Shown here in pieces: positions 47,944-57,959 of a stretch of 64,000 nt of DNA. The stretch is from Hedera helix. Lineage: Eukaryota; Streptophyta; Magnoliopsida; Apiales; Araliaceae. Numbering within the stretch: position 1 is the stretch's first letter; every line of letters begins with the position of its first letter. Location: assembly GCA_947179155.2 (NCBI GenBank), contig OX359270.1, positions 9,509,222-9,573,221 on the forward strand. Reading direction: 5' to 3'. Under the pieces are notes generated by a model, which saw only the letters and a program-made list of their open reading frames with translations, ran no database searches and had not been told where the DNA came from. The translations under genes were made by a program, and so were the position numbers.

Positions 47944-49121
47944 TGTGATGCCCCCAAATCGGGCCCACACCACCCAATTTGAGTCGTTAAAAGACTACAA
48001 CAAAATTATTACAATACACTGTACAGTACCCAACAATATATAACTAAATCTTCACGATTATTATTATTCTATAATACAGTGAAGATTACTATAACAACTA
48101 TCTCAGACCGCTACTCCATTCTCCTTTCCTTCCCACTAGTCCAGGCTACGCTCTCATTTCCTGAACAATGGAACAAAAATAAAATGGTGAGCTCAAATAG
48201 TCCAGTAAGAAATTTCATGACTAAGATAATGAAAAATAAATTATTTTTAGCCTTCAACAGTTAAGTTCTTAATCGAATATAATAGATAATAAGTTTTAAA
48301 TCAACAGCTGCAGTTGAGTTGTTAATAGAGTAATATAAACAACAAGATTTAAATCAATAACAACAGTTAAGTTCTTAAACAAAGTTCAACTGCAGTGAAA
48401 TAACCACCACTAAGAGAATCAAGTAGATTATGATGTCTACTAGCCTCTATTTTTAAGAAAATCATCGTTAAGTTTTATCATCTAAAACACCACTGACCAT
48501 GATCATGTCAAACAACAGTCCTTCTCTGCCCCTGTTCAAAGAGAACATTCATCACGTGTCATTGTCATCCGGCTAAAGACACCCAACAATTATATCGCCT
48601 TTAACCTATCATCTATGCCCCAGGCATCAGATATTCAGAATAACCTGATACTTGATGATTAAGATAACAATTGAGATATAAATAATAAACAAAAAAAATA
48701 GGATAAATAATAACATTAGGATTTAGTAAATTTTACTTTGTTCAGATTCAAATAATGTCCAAATTATCAACATGATGTATAGGAAAAGGTATCCAAGTCC
48801 AGTAGAAATGTCCAAGATCCACAGGGATGAAGTTCAACGGTAAGGTTTACGGTACAAGGAATTAGTCCAAAATATTCACAGTTCAAATATGATGATGAAA
48901 ATTTAATAGGAATGTTCTTGTCAAAGGGTATTAGATGAAGTGCAAACTATTAAGGGAATATTAATGAATTATTAATTCATGAATTTTTACCGTTTAATAA
49001 CATTAGATGTACAAATGAGATACTTTCTTACCGTAATAAGTTTAAGTGATAGAAGATGAAAAAGATGGTATCCCTTATAAGTAAGAAAGAAAATGAGATC
49101 TCATTATGATGATGAAGAGAA

Positions 49122-49290
49122 TGATACCCCTTACCATAATAAGTTCAAGAGTTTGAAAGAAAATGATACCCCTTACCGTAATAAGTTTAAGAGTTTGAAA
49201 GAAAAGTGATATCCTTTACCGTAATAAGTTTAAGAGTTTGAAAGAAAAATGATATCCCTTACCTTATCTCGTGACTAAATACAGCTTTTA
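49122..49290. repeat. 43-bp tandem array in chromovirus LTR
   Basis: Four units start GATA(C/T)CCCTTACC at 49122, 49164, 49208 and 49251 and contain GTAATAAGTTTAAGAGTTTG. The LTR at 57395-57943 has only about two units. Confidence 0.8.
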
Positions 49291-49591
49291 TAAGGTTGAT
49301 CAACTTGAACAATACTCGTACCCTTCCAGATTTTCAATGCTTAAGATAGTTTTAATACTCTAAGAGAGACACTTATACTAAGAAGTATTTAGAGAGTGGA
49401 AAGAAGATTGAGTGAGAAATGTATAAAACTCCTTATGCTAAGCCCTATATTTATAGCCAGAGCCTAACCAACTTTTCCACACACACGTTACACATTTTAA
49501 TCTCATCTTTTAATCTAAACCATTCATCAACCAACACACGTTTTACACTTTAATTTACATCGTTCGTTGACTAACACGTGTTTCACGCCTA

Positions 49592-49693
49592 CATGTGTTA
49601 CACATTTACACGCATTACACATTTACATGTGTTACACACTTATGCATGTTACACACTTACACGTGTTACACACTTACACACGTTACACATTTT
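49592..49693. repeat. Six 17-bp units with G-box-like cores in LTR U3
   Basis: The units follow the pattern CATGTGTTACACA(T/C)TTA. One unit contains CACGTG, and a further CACGTG is at about 49575, just outside. On the - strand the array lies about 135-245 bases upstream of the TATA box, in enhancer position. Confidence 0.82.
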
Positions 49694-50379
49694 CATATTA
49701 TTTTATTAATTTAATATCCCAATTATTAAACATACATTGTTTTAAAAAAAATAAACATGTCTAACTGTTTAATATTCGTGACTACTACTGTAACAATTAT
49801 TGGCCCAATAATGCAAGATGTTGTGCATTATGATAATTATTGATTCAATAATATGGAACGTTGTGTAATTAATAATGTAAAATATTATGTAATGACAATT
49901 ATTGATTCAATAATGTAAAATATTGTGTAATGACAATTATTGATGAAATACTGTGCAATAGACACTTTATCAATTCAATAATTTAAACATTGTGTAATAC
50001 CGTGTACTGTTATGCAATACCATGTGCTACTATAAAATACCATGTAATATAGTAAAATACCATATGTTACCATAGATTTATCACTGGTATTTTAACAGTT
50101 AAAAGTGATAATAACGTTGACATTTTTATTTAAAAAGACTACTACTGTCGTTTTTTACATCCGATAGTATTTTTTTATGGGGTCCACCCATAACTAAATA
50201 TTTCAGCGCCATTATATGAATATTCCCACACAGAACAAATATTTCTCGACAGAACAAATATTCCTCAACCAATCGAATATTGTCCAACATAAATTTTTTG
50301 CATATAACATCATTAACTTTAATTTTTATTAATTTAACACCTTACTGTTAAGTATAAAATTATGAGAAAATTTTAAAAT

Positions 50380-51470
50380 TGTGACGCCCCCAAATCGGGC
50401 CCACACCACCCAATTTGAGTCGTCAAAAGACTACAACAAAATTATTACAATACACTGTACAGTACCTAATAATACATAACTAAGTCTTCACGATTAGTAC
50501 TATTCTACAGTACAGTGAAGACTAATATAACAACTATCTCGGACCACTACTCCATTCCCCTTTCCTCTCCGCTAGTCTCGGTTACGCTCTCATTTCCTGA
50601 ACAATTGAACAAAAAGGAAAGGGTGAGCTCAAATAGCCTAATAAGAAATATCATGACTAAGATAATGAAAAATGAATTATTCTTAGCCTTTAGCAGTTGA
50701 GTTCTTAATCGAATATAATAGACAACAAAGTTTAAATCAACAACTGCAATTATGTTGTTAATAGGGTAATATAAACAACAAGATTTAAATCAACAACAAT
50801 AGTTAAATTCTTAAACAAAGTTCAACTGTAGTGAAATAACCACCACTAAGAGAATCAAGTAGATCATGATGTCTACCAGCCTCTCTTTTTAAGAAAATCA
50901 TCATCAACTTTTATCATCAAAAACACCACTGGTCATGATCATGCCAAACAACAGTTCTTCTTTGCCCCCGGCCAAAGAGAACATTCATCACGTGTCCTTG
51001 TTATCTAACTAAGGACACCCAACAATTATATCGCCTTTATCTTATATCTCCTTTAACTTATCATCTGTACCCCAAGCCACATATATTCAGAACGACTAGA
51101 TACTTGATGATTGAAATAACAACAGAGATATAAATAATGAATAGAAAAAATAAGATAAACAATAACATGAGGAGTTAACAAATTTTACTTGTCCAGATTC
51201 AAATAATGTCCAAATTGTCAACATGATGTATAGAAAAATATTTTCAAGTCCAAGAGTAATGTCCAAGATCTACAGGGAAGAAGTTCAATGGTAAAGTTTA
51301 TGGTACAAGGAATTAGTCCATAAGTTCACAATTCAAATAAATGTTCACGGTTCAAAAGTTCAAGGTCTATAAGTTCACAGTTCAAATATGAAAATGGAAT
51401 TTTAATAAGAATGTTCTTGTCAAAAGGTATTAAATGAAGTACAAACTATTAAGGGAATATTGATAGGGTT
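50380..51470 (-). repeat. Chromovirus 3' LTR, left part
   Basis: It begins TGTGACGCCCCCAAATCGGG. It continues as in the copies at 47944 and 62735 until GGGAATAT, where the Athila-like LTR starts. Its continuation resumes at about 57395. Confidence 0.8.
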
Positions 51471-53089
51471 AAATTATACGATATTTTTATTCCCTAATAT
51501 TAGTTTTTATATTTATTGTGTGCTTAAATGTTTAATTATTTAGGTTATTTTGGTTTTAATAGGTTTTATAGGATTTTAGTTAATTTATGTTAATTTAGGT
51601 AATTTTATAGTATTTTTATATTTCTTTTTACTTATGTGTTTTTATTTATTTTTTGTATTTTAAGTGTTTTATTAATCATTATGCATTTTTATTATTTTTA
51701 GTATTTTTATATTATTTTTATTTATTTTATATTTTATTTTGTAGGAAAAATAAGTTTGGGGGCAAATCTGTAAATCTTGCAAAAGTTAAATGGCATTTTG
51801 GTAATTAAGCAGCACGGTGGTAGAATCGTAAATAAGTCATCCGGATATCCGCACAATGCGCGCGTGAAATGAGTCTGGCGAGCAGATGAAACGACGCCGT
51901 TTCATCCATAAGTTAAAGGCATACGCGCAATGCGCGCGAGGAAATTGTTAAAGCAGGCGCGGAGTAAAAGAAACGACGTCGTTTGGAAGCAAAGCGTGCG
52001 CGCAATGCGCGGGAGGGGCGCTGACATCACCAAACGCGGTAAACGCGTTGACTTGGTCAAAAGCGCGTGGAGGGGCTGTTTGGTTGCACAGAAATGCCGG
52101 AAAACGAGATTATTTCAGAATTTTGCATTAATTTGATTCCAAATTGAATTTTAATTCCAATTAGGGTTAGGATAATAATTATTTTATTTTTCTTTTATTT
52201 TTAATTGTAAATCCTATTAGGGTTTGGACAAGTTAGGAGGTTTATGGAGTCTATAAATAGAGAGCTTGAGACACATTGTAAGATACAACTCTCATTAGAA
52301 TAAAAATTTTCTCTTCTATTCTTTAGTGTTCTCTACAATTATGAGTAGCTAAATTATTTTTTTTGGTTTAAGTGATTGAAGCCATCAAGATTTATACATT
52401 GTGAGATCTAATTTATTTTAATTGTTCAATTTATATTTTGATTATTGAATATTCTTCTATGCTCAATTTTATGATTGATTTGTTTAATTGATAGGAGCGC
52501 TACTAGTTTATTATTCATATTGATCTACTGCTATTTGTGAAGCAACTAAGTTTAATAATTGTTTTGCAGATCAAAAGATTATTTTATCTTAGGAAGAATG
52601 TTCATCTAAATTAAATGCAAACGCGTGGCTTGTGTTGTTTAGTTCAACGATTTCTCTAATTCTTAAAGCTGCTATTAAATTAAATCTTTAGCACGTGCTG
52701 GAAGTTGTTTAGTAGTAAGGGTATTTAGACCACGTGGCTCTACTTATCTAAAATTAAGGAGGGAAGAGAAAAATTATTCCACCTGCGAGTAGTTCTTTCT
52801 ACAGTGAATCTTTAACATATGAATTGAGTTATTCTTGCATCAGTGATCAGTTGTAAATTCTTGATTGTGGATGTTGACTTAAACCAAGGCTTTTTATTTT
52901 TATTTATTTCTTGCATAATTATTTTAATTAGTTTTATTTAAATTATTTCTTTAATTACAAAAGCCCCCAACTTTTGTTTGCGAAAACATAAAATTAATTT
53001 AATCATTCTCTGTGGGATCGACTCTTGCTTACATTACTACATTAATATTTTTCAAAGTAAGATTTTATTTTTGGGTGCTTGCGACGTCA
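51471..53089 (+). repeat. 5' LTR of the Athila-like element
   Basis: The U3 has an isolated GC-rich block (51840-52075) in AT-rich DNA. A TATA box CTATAAATAG is at 52251-52260. The R/U5 part begins with CTACAATTATGAGTAGCTAA near 52333, a leader that recurs in many Athila/Tat elements. Confidence 0.82.
51850..52075 (+). promoter_or_regulatory. GC-rich U3 block with 75-bp repeats and palindromes
   Basis: CGCGCAATGCGCG-type motifs start at about 51850, 51924 and 51999, and GAAACGACG(C/T)CGTTT occurs twice (51887 and 51969). AAACGACGTCGTTT is a perfect 14-base palindrome with an ACGT core of the bZIP class. The block ends 175 bases before the TATA box. It is repeated in the right LTR near 56154-56380. 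Confidence 0.65.
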
Positions 53090-53229
53090 CACCAAATTTT
53101 GGCGCCGTTGCCGGGGAATGATTTTAATTTAATTTTATGCTTTTGTAAATATGTATTTAATTTAGTAATTTTTTTTTAGATTTTATTTTTCTAGTTTTTC
53201 ATAATTTAATTTAGTTGTGCAGGTTCAAG

Positions 53230-54066
53230 ATGGAATTCATGCATAATTATGTCAATGAGGTAACTATTTCTTCTCTTAAGCAACAAATTGATGATCTAAC
53301 TTCTCTTGTTTATCAAATGGTTGCAGGTAATGCACAACCAATGGAAGCTTGTAGAATTTGTGCGGTGGTAGGACATCTAACTAATATGTGTCCCATTCTT
53401 CAAGAGGAGTCCTATGAACAAGTCAATATAGCAAGTGGTTTCCCTAGTCAAACTCAATGGAAATATGATCCCTATTCAAACACGTATAATTCAGGATGGA
53501 GGGATCCTCATAATTTTGGCTATGAGAATCCACAAATGAATTCGCCCGCACATCAGAATTTTTCAAGCTATCAACAATACATGCAGTCATATCCCCAACA
53601 ACAACAGAGTCAAACAAATACTTCTGATATGTCTTTTGAAGATATGCTTAAATTAATTGAAGCTAACACTTTACAATTTCAACAGGATAATTTGCAATTT
53701 CAACAAGACATGCAGGCTCATATTCAAGAAATTAATGCGATTATTCAGCGTTTAGGTACTCAAATGGGACAAATCGCAATCGATCAATTGGAGGAGCAAA
53801 GTTCTGTGCAAGTACCTTCTCAAACGGTGAATAATCTAACAGAGAATACAAGTGCACAAGTGTTAAGAAGTGGTAACGATATAGAAGATCCAGAAAAGAC
53901 AGTCCCTCCATCCCCGACGCAAGAGAAAGCCAACAACATCAATGAAGCAAACTGTGTTAATATAGACAATGATGTTATTTTTTATGATGACATGCCTAAG
54001 GTGGCGGAAGTTGTTAAGGAGATAAACAAGGAAAAGTTTGATATTGCAATTACCAACAATTTGTAG
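53230..54066 (+). CDS. Gag-like protein of the Athila-like element (C-terminal half)
   Basis: The first ATG after the leader gives 278 residues. Near residue 40 stands a complete zinc knuckle, CRICAVVGHLTNMC (CX2CX4HX4C), followed by the motif KYDPYSNTYNSGWRDPHNFG that marks Athila Gag proteins. Gln-rich (150-180) and coiled-coil-like (LQFQQD repeats) segments follow. The usual N-terminal Retrotrans_gag core is missing: the frame begins directly with the segment just before the knuckle. A TAG ends it at 54064-54066. The same frame stays open for 104 further codons to 54378 (DETPLNSLPMIFHNN), which probably belonged to one protein. Its job would be nucleic-acid packaging; function is unproven. 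Confidence 0.7.
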   Translation: MEFMHNYVNEVTISSLKQQIDDLTSLVYQMVAGNAQPMEACRICAVVGHLTNMCPILQEESYEQVNIASGFPSQTQWKYDPYSNTYNSGWRDPHNFGYENPQMNSPAHQNFSSYQQYMQSYPQQQQSQTNTSDMSFEDMLKLIEANTLQFQQDNLQFQQDMQAHIQEINAIIQRLGTQMGQIAIDQLEEQSSVQVPSQTVNNLTENTSAQVLRSGNDIEDPEKTVPPSPTQEKANNINEANCVNIDNDVIFYDDMPKVAEVVKEINKEKFDIAITNNL

Positions 54067-54378
54067 TTAGAGGAAGAAAAAACAATTGAGCTGAAACAAG
54101 ATTTGAAGGAGGATGAAACTCCATTAAATTCTTTGCCAATGATTTTTCATAATAATGTAATTAATTCCATTCCATTGCCTGTTACTCACGACAAATTTTC
54201 GTCTTTTGTTTTGCAGGATTCCATTCCGAATATAAAGACTTTCTCCGATCATATTAAATATTTCTTACTTGAAAATGGAGTTGAACGTTCATGTCACATG
54301 CAAGGGAGACTGAATCTACCAACAAAGAATGACGTGATGGATGGGGTGCTTAAAATTCATGAAGTTGGAGTAACTTAG
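54067..54378 (+). pseudogene. Downstream part of the Gag-like frame after a TAG
   Basis: It is in frame with the Gag-like protein and separated only by one stop codon. It encodes 103 residues ending HEVGVT with TAG. The composition is similar to the preceding part, and no protease DSG or DTG motif is seen. Readthrough is possible but untested. Confidence 0.55.
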
Positions 54379-55774
54379 TACTTTGGTCTGCTGTCACTCC
54401 AATGACGATAAACAAAGGCGCTGTTTGGGAAGCAACCCAAGGGGAGTATAATTTTCTTTTTATTTTATTTATTTTTTGCTTTTTCTTTGCATTTTACTTT
54501 ACATTGGGGACAATGTAAATTTTAAGTGTGGAAGAAGGGATTTAGGATATTTGTTCTATTTTTAGGGAATTTTAAAATTTTGTTTTTTTTTTTTAAAAAA
54601 ATTATTTTAATTTTAGAGAATTTTAAAAAATTTTGACATTTTGAATTTTGTGGGTAAATTCACTGCAAACCTCACGAGACACAACTTGTCCACTTGGGGT
54701 AACCTTAGGGTTTAAAGGCTTGTTGCACATGCTAAGTGTAACCGTGTTTCCTACGAAAATGGGGTAATTTTTTATTTATTTATTTTTAGGATGTGTCGCT
54801 TGAGCAATGAGTTAATCGAATTTTTGATTTTTAGCCAATGATAAAAATTTTGGTTTTTATTTAATAACTCTTGGGAAAATGATAAATTTTTGCTTAGTTT
54901 GGATTTTTGATTATTGTTAATAATTACTTTGTTTGAGATCCTTTAAATTTTTATGCACTTATATCCATTTGTTTGAGCTAGTTTAAATTTAGAGAAAGAT
55001 TATATGGTTAAATGCTTATGAAAGATATTTTTGAACTCTATATCTTATTTGATCATTATTTGAAGTGAAATATAAGGTAAAATATAATTTGGAAGAGATG
55101 ATTTAGGTAATTTTTCTAGAATTATTATTGAAGGAAAAAAATTATGTGGTGGGTTGAGATGGAGCGTAAAACGCACTCACTCATAAACACATGAAAAAAT
55201 GAGATGGAGCGTAAAACGCACTCGATGGTGAGATGGAGCATAAAATGCACTCACCGTGGGAAAAAAATGAAGAAGAAAAAATGGGATGGAGCATAAAATG
55301 CACCCATTAAAAGAAAAAGAAAAAAAATGAAATTGAAAAAATATTTGAAAAAATTGATATTAATAATCCTAGTGTGTTTCATTGATTAAAAACCTTTTGA
55401 TCTTATGATTTATATTTCTCTGTGTTAACTGAAAGTGATGAGGAAAATAAGTATATTCTGTTTTGTAGTATGTCTTTTATACGGTAATTAATAACCTAGA
55501 CTTATCTGAATTTTGATTAGTTTGATACATTTGGATTCACACACACACAAAAGGTCTTGAGTAAAGTAAAATTGATAAATATGTTAAAGTTCTAGATTTT
55601 GCATGGTTTTAAAATTTTCTTTGAGTTATTATTTTAAAAATCTTTGAGGCTAATATTGAATTCATATTGATTTGTTGTTCGAGTCAAGTAAGTTGTTTGA
55701 TTATTAGTTTTATTTTTATAGTTTTTATTTTTGTTTTGCTCAAGGACGAGCAAAAAGCTAAGTGTGTGGGTATT
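54379..55774 (+). other. Non-coding 3' part of the Athila-like element
   Basis: This runs from the Gag stop to the 3' LTR. It has GGCGCTGTTTGGGAAGCAAC and TTGGGGACAATGTAAATTTT, blocks typical of Athila/Tat 3' regions. At 55156, 55201, 55230 and 55283 it carries four copies of GATGGAGC(G/A)TAAAA(C/T)GCAC. The putative polypurine end is AAGTGTGTGGGTA. Confidence 0.7.
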
Positions 55775-57394
55775 TGATAGGGTTAAATTATACGATATTT
55801 TTATTCCTTAATATTTAGTTTTTATATTTATTGTGTGCTTAAATGTTTAATTATTTAGCTTATTTTGGTTTTAATAGGTTTTATAGGATTTTAGTTAATT
55901 TAGATAATTTTATAGTATTTTTATATTTCTTTTTACTTATGTGTTTTTATTTATTTTTTGTATTTTAAGTGTTTTTTTAATCATTATGCATTTTTATTAT
56001 TTTTAGTATTTTTATATTATTTTTATTTATTTTATATTTTATTTTGTAGGAAAAATAAGTTTGGGGGCAAATCTGTAAATCTTGCAAAAGTTAAATGGCA
56101 TTTTGGTAATTAAGCAGCACGGTGGTAGAATCGTAAATAAGTCATCCGGATATCCGCGCAATGTGCGCGTGAAATGAGTCTGGCGAGCAGATGAAGCGAC
56201 GCCGTTTCATCCATAAGTTAAAGGCATACGCGCAATGCGCGCGAGGAAATTGTTGAAGCAGGCGCGGAGTAAAAGAAACGACGTCGTTTGGAAGCAAAGC
56301 GTGCGCGCAATGCGCGGGAGGGGCGCTGACATCACCAAACGCGATAAACGCGTTGACTTGGTCAAAAGCGCGTGGAGGGGCTGTTTGGTTGCACAGAAAT
56401 GATGGGAAACGAGATTATTTCGGAATTTTGCATTAATTTGATTCCAAATTGGATTTTAATTTCAATTAGGGTTAGGATAATAATTATTTTATTTTTCTTT
56501 TATTTTTAATTGTAAATCCTATTAGGGTTTGGACAAGTTAGGAGGTTTATGGAGCCTATAAATAGAGGGCTTGAGACACATTGTAAGATACAACTCTCAT
56601 TAGAATAAAACTTCTCTCTTCTATTTTTTAGTGTTCTCTACAATTATGAGTAGCTAAATTATTTTTCTTGGTTTAAGTGATTGAAGCCATCAAGATTTAT
56701 ACACTGTGAGATCTAATTTATTTTAATTGTTCAATTTATATTTTGATTATTGAATATTCTTCTATGCTCAATTTTATGATTAATTTGTTTAATTGCTAGG
56801 AGCGTTACTAGTTTATTATTTATATTGATCTACTACTATTTGTGAAACAACTAAGTTTAATAATTGTTTTGCAGATCAAAAGATTATTTTATCTTAGGAA
56901 GAATATTCATCTAAATTAAATGCAAACGCGTGGCTTCTGTTGTTTAGTTTAACGATCTCTCTAATTCTTAAAGCTACTATTAAATTAAATCTTTAGCACG
57001 TGCCGGAGGTTGTTTAGTAGTAAGTGTATTTAGACCACGTGGCTCTACTTATCTAAAATTATGGAGGGAGGAGAAAAATTATTCCACCTGCGAGTAGTTC
57101 TTTCTACGGTGAATTTTCAAAATATGAATTGAGTTATTCTTGCATCAGTGATCAGTTGTAAATTCTTGATGGTGGATGTTGTCTTAAACCAAAGCTTTTT
57201 ATTTTTATTTATTTCTTGCATTACTATTTTAATTAGTTTTATTTAAATTATTTCTTTAATTACAAAAACCCCCAACTTTTGTTTGCGAAAACATAAAATT
57301 AAATTAATCATTCTCTATGGGATCAACTCTTGCTTACACTACTAGATTAATATTTTTCAAAGTAAGATTTTATTTTTGGGTGTTTGCGACATCA
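55775..57394 (+). repeat. 3' LTR of the Athila-like element
   Basis: It matches the 5' LTR with only scattered substitutions and a few short indels (for example nine bases missing near 55895). The TATA box is at 56556-56565. High identity implies a recent insertion. Confidence 0.82.
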
Positions 57395-57943
57395 GAATAT
57401 TAATAAATTATTAATTCATGCATTTTCACCGTTTAATAACATTAGAGGTACAAATGAGATAATTTATTACCGTAGTAAGTTTAAGTGATAGAAGATGAAA
57501 AAAATGGTATCCCTTACAAGTAAAAAAGAAAATGATATCCTTTTATGATGACGAAGAGAATGATATCCCTTACCATAATAAGTTTAATAGGTTGAAAGAA
57601 AATGATATCCCTTACCTTATCTCGTGACTAAATACAGATTTTATGAGGTTGATCAACCTATATATATATATTCATAATTTAATTAGTAAGCAACACATAC
57701 CAATTATATATATATAAAATCATTAAAGTGATTATATAGTATAAATATACTTCAAAATAGTTTTTAAAGAAAATAATTTTTCAAGGTAAAATATTTCAAA
57801 GGAAGCCAATTGAATGTTGGCCGACATAAAATTTTTGCACATAACATGCTTAACTTTAATTTTTATTAATTTAACACCTTACTGTTAAGCATAAAATTAT
57901 GAGAAAAAATTGAAATCTATTTATTAAAATTCGGGGTTTTACA
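57395..57943 (-). repeat. Chromovirus 3' LTR, right part
   Basis: It resumes ATTAATAAATTATTAATTCAT as in the other copies and ends CGGGGTTTTACA. Between about 57655 and 57800 it differs from the older LTR, which has about 950 bases there including the TATA box and 17-bp array. This LTR has thus lost or never had that promoter part. Confidence 0.75.
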
Positions 57944-57959
57944 TCCTCCCCTCCTAATG

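Larger units (their letters stand above)
47944..50379 (-). repeat. Older chromovirus LTR, missing its right end
   Basis: It opens TGTGATGCCCCCAAATCGGG and follows LTR copies at 50380 and 62735 base for base over long stretches. It stops at 50379, about 30 bases short of the LTR border seen at 57943 (CGGGGTTTTACA). The next base starts another LTR of the same family. A TATA box (- strand TATAAATATAGG) is at about 49457-49446. The U3 carries a 17-bp array and the leader a 43-bp array. The remaining 30 bases may lie right of the window, on the far side of the element that begins at 50380. Confidence 0.72.
51471..57394 (+). mobile_element. Pol-less Athila-like LTR retrotransposon (young)
   Basis: LTRs 51471-53089 and 55775-57394 (TGATAGGGTTAAATT to TTGCGAC(G/A)TCA) are nearly identical over 1.62 kb. 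The flank GAATA(T) is duplicated (51465-51470 and 57395-57400); the exact border is ambiguous by one T. The primer site TGGCGCCGTTGCCGGGGA (53099-53116) is the Asp type typical of Athila/Tat. A Gag-like frame follows. There is no protease, reverse transcriptase, RNase H or integrase. The 3' part has the usual Athila/Tat block GTTTGGGAAGCAACCCAAGG (54423) and a final AAGCTAAGTGTGTGGGTA before the LTR. It must rely on proteins from another element. Confidence 0.82.

Noticed and set aside
49592..49693. CRISPR-like regular repeats
   Set aside because: The units abut without unique spacers and lie in a plant LTR.
49567..49764. Frame encoding His-Thr-Cys repeats
   Set aside because: It is generated by the 17-bp tandem array in the LTR.
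51930..52136. Arg-rich 68-codon frame
   Set aside because: It lies in the GC-rich LTR U3 block and reflects the repeats; no start context or homology is apparent.
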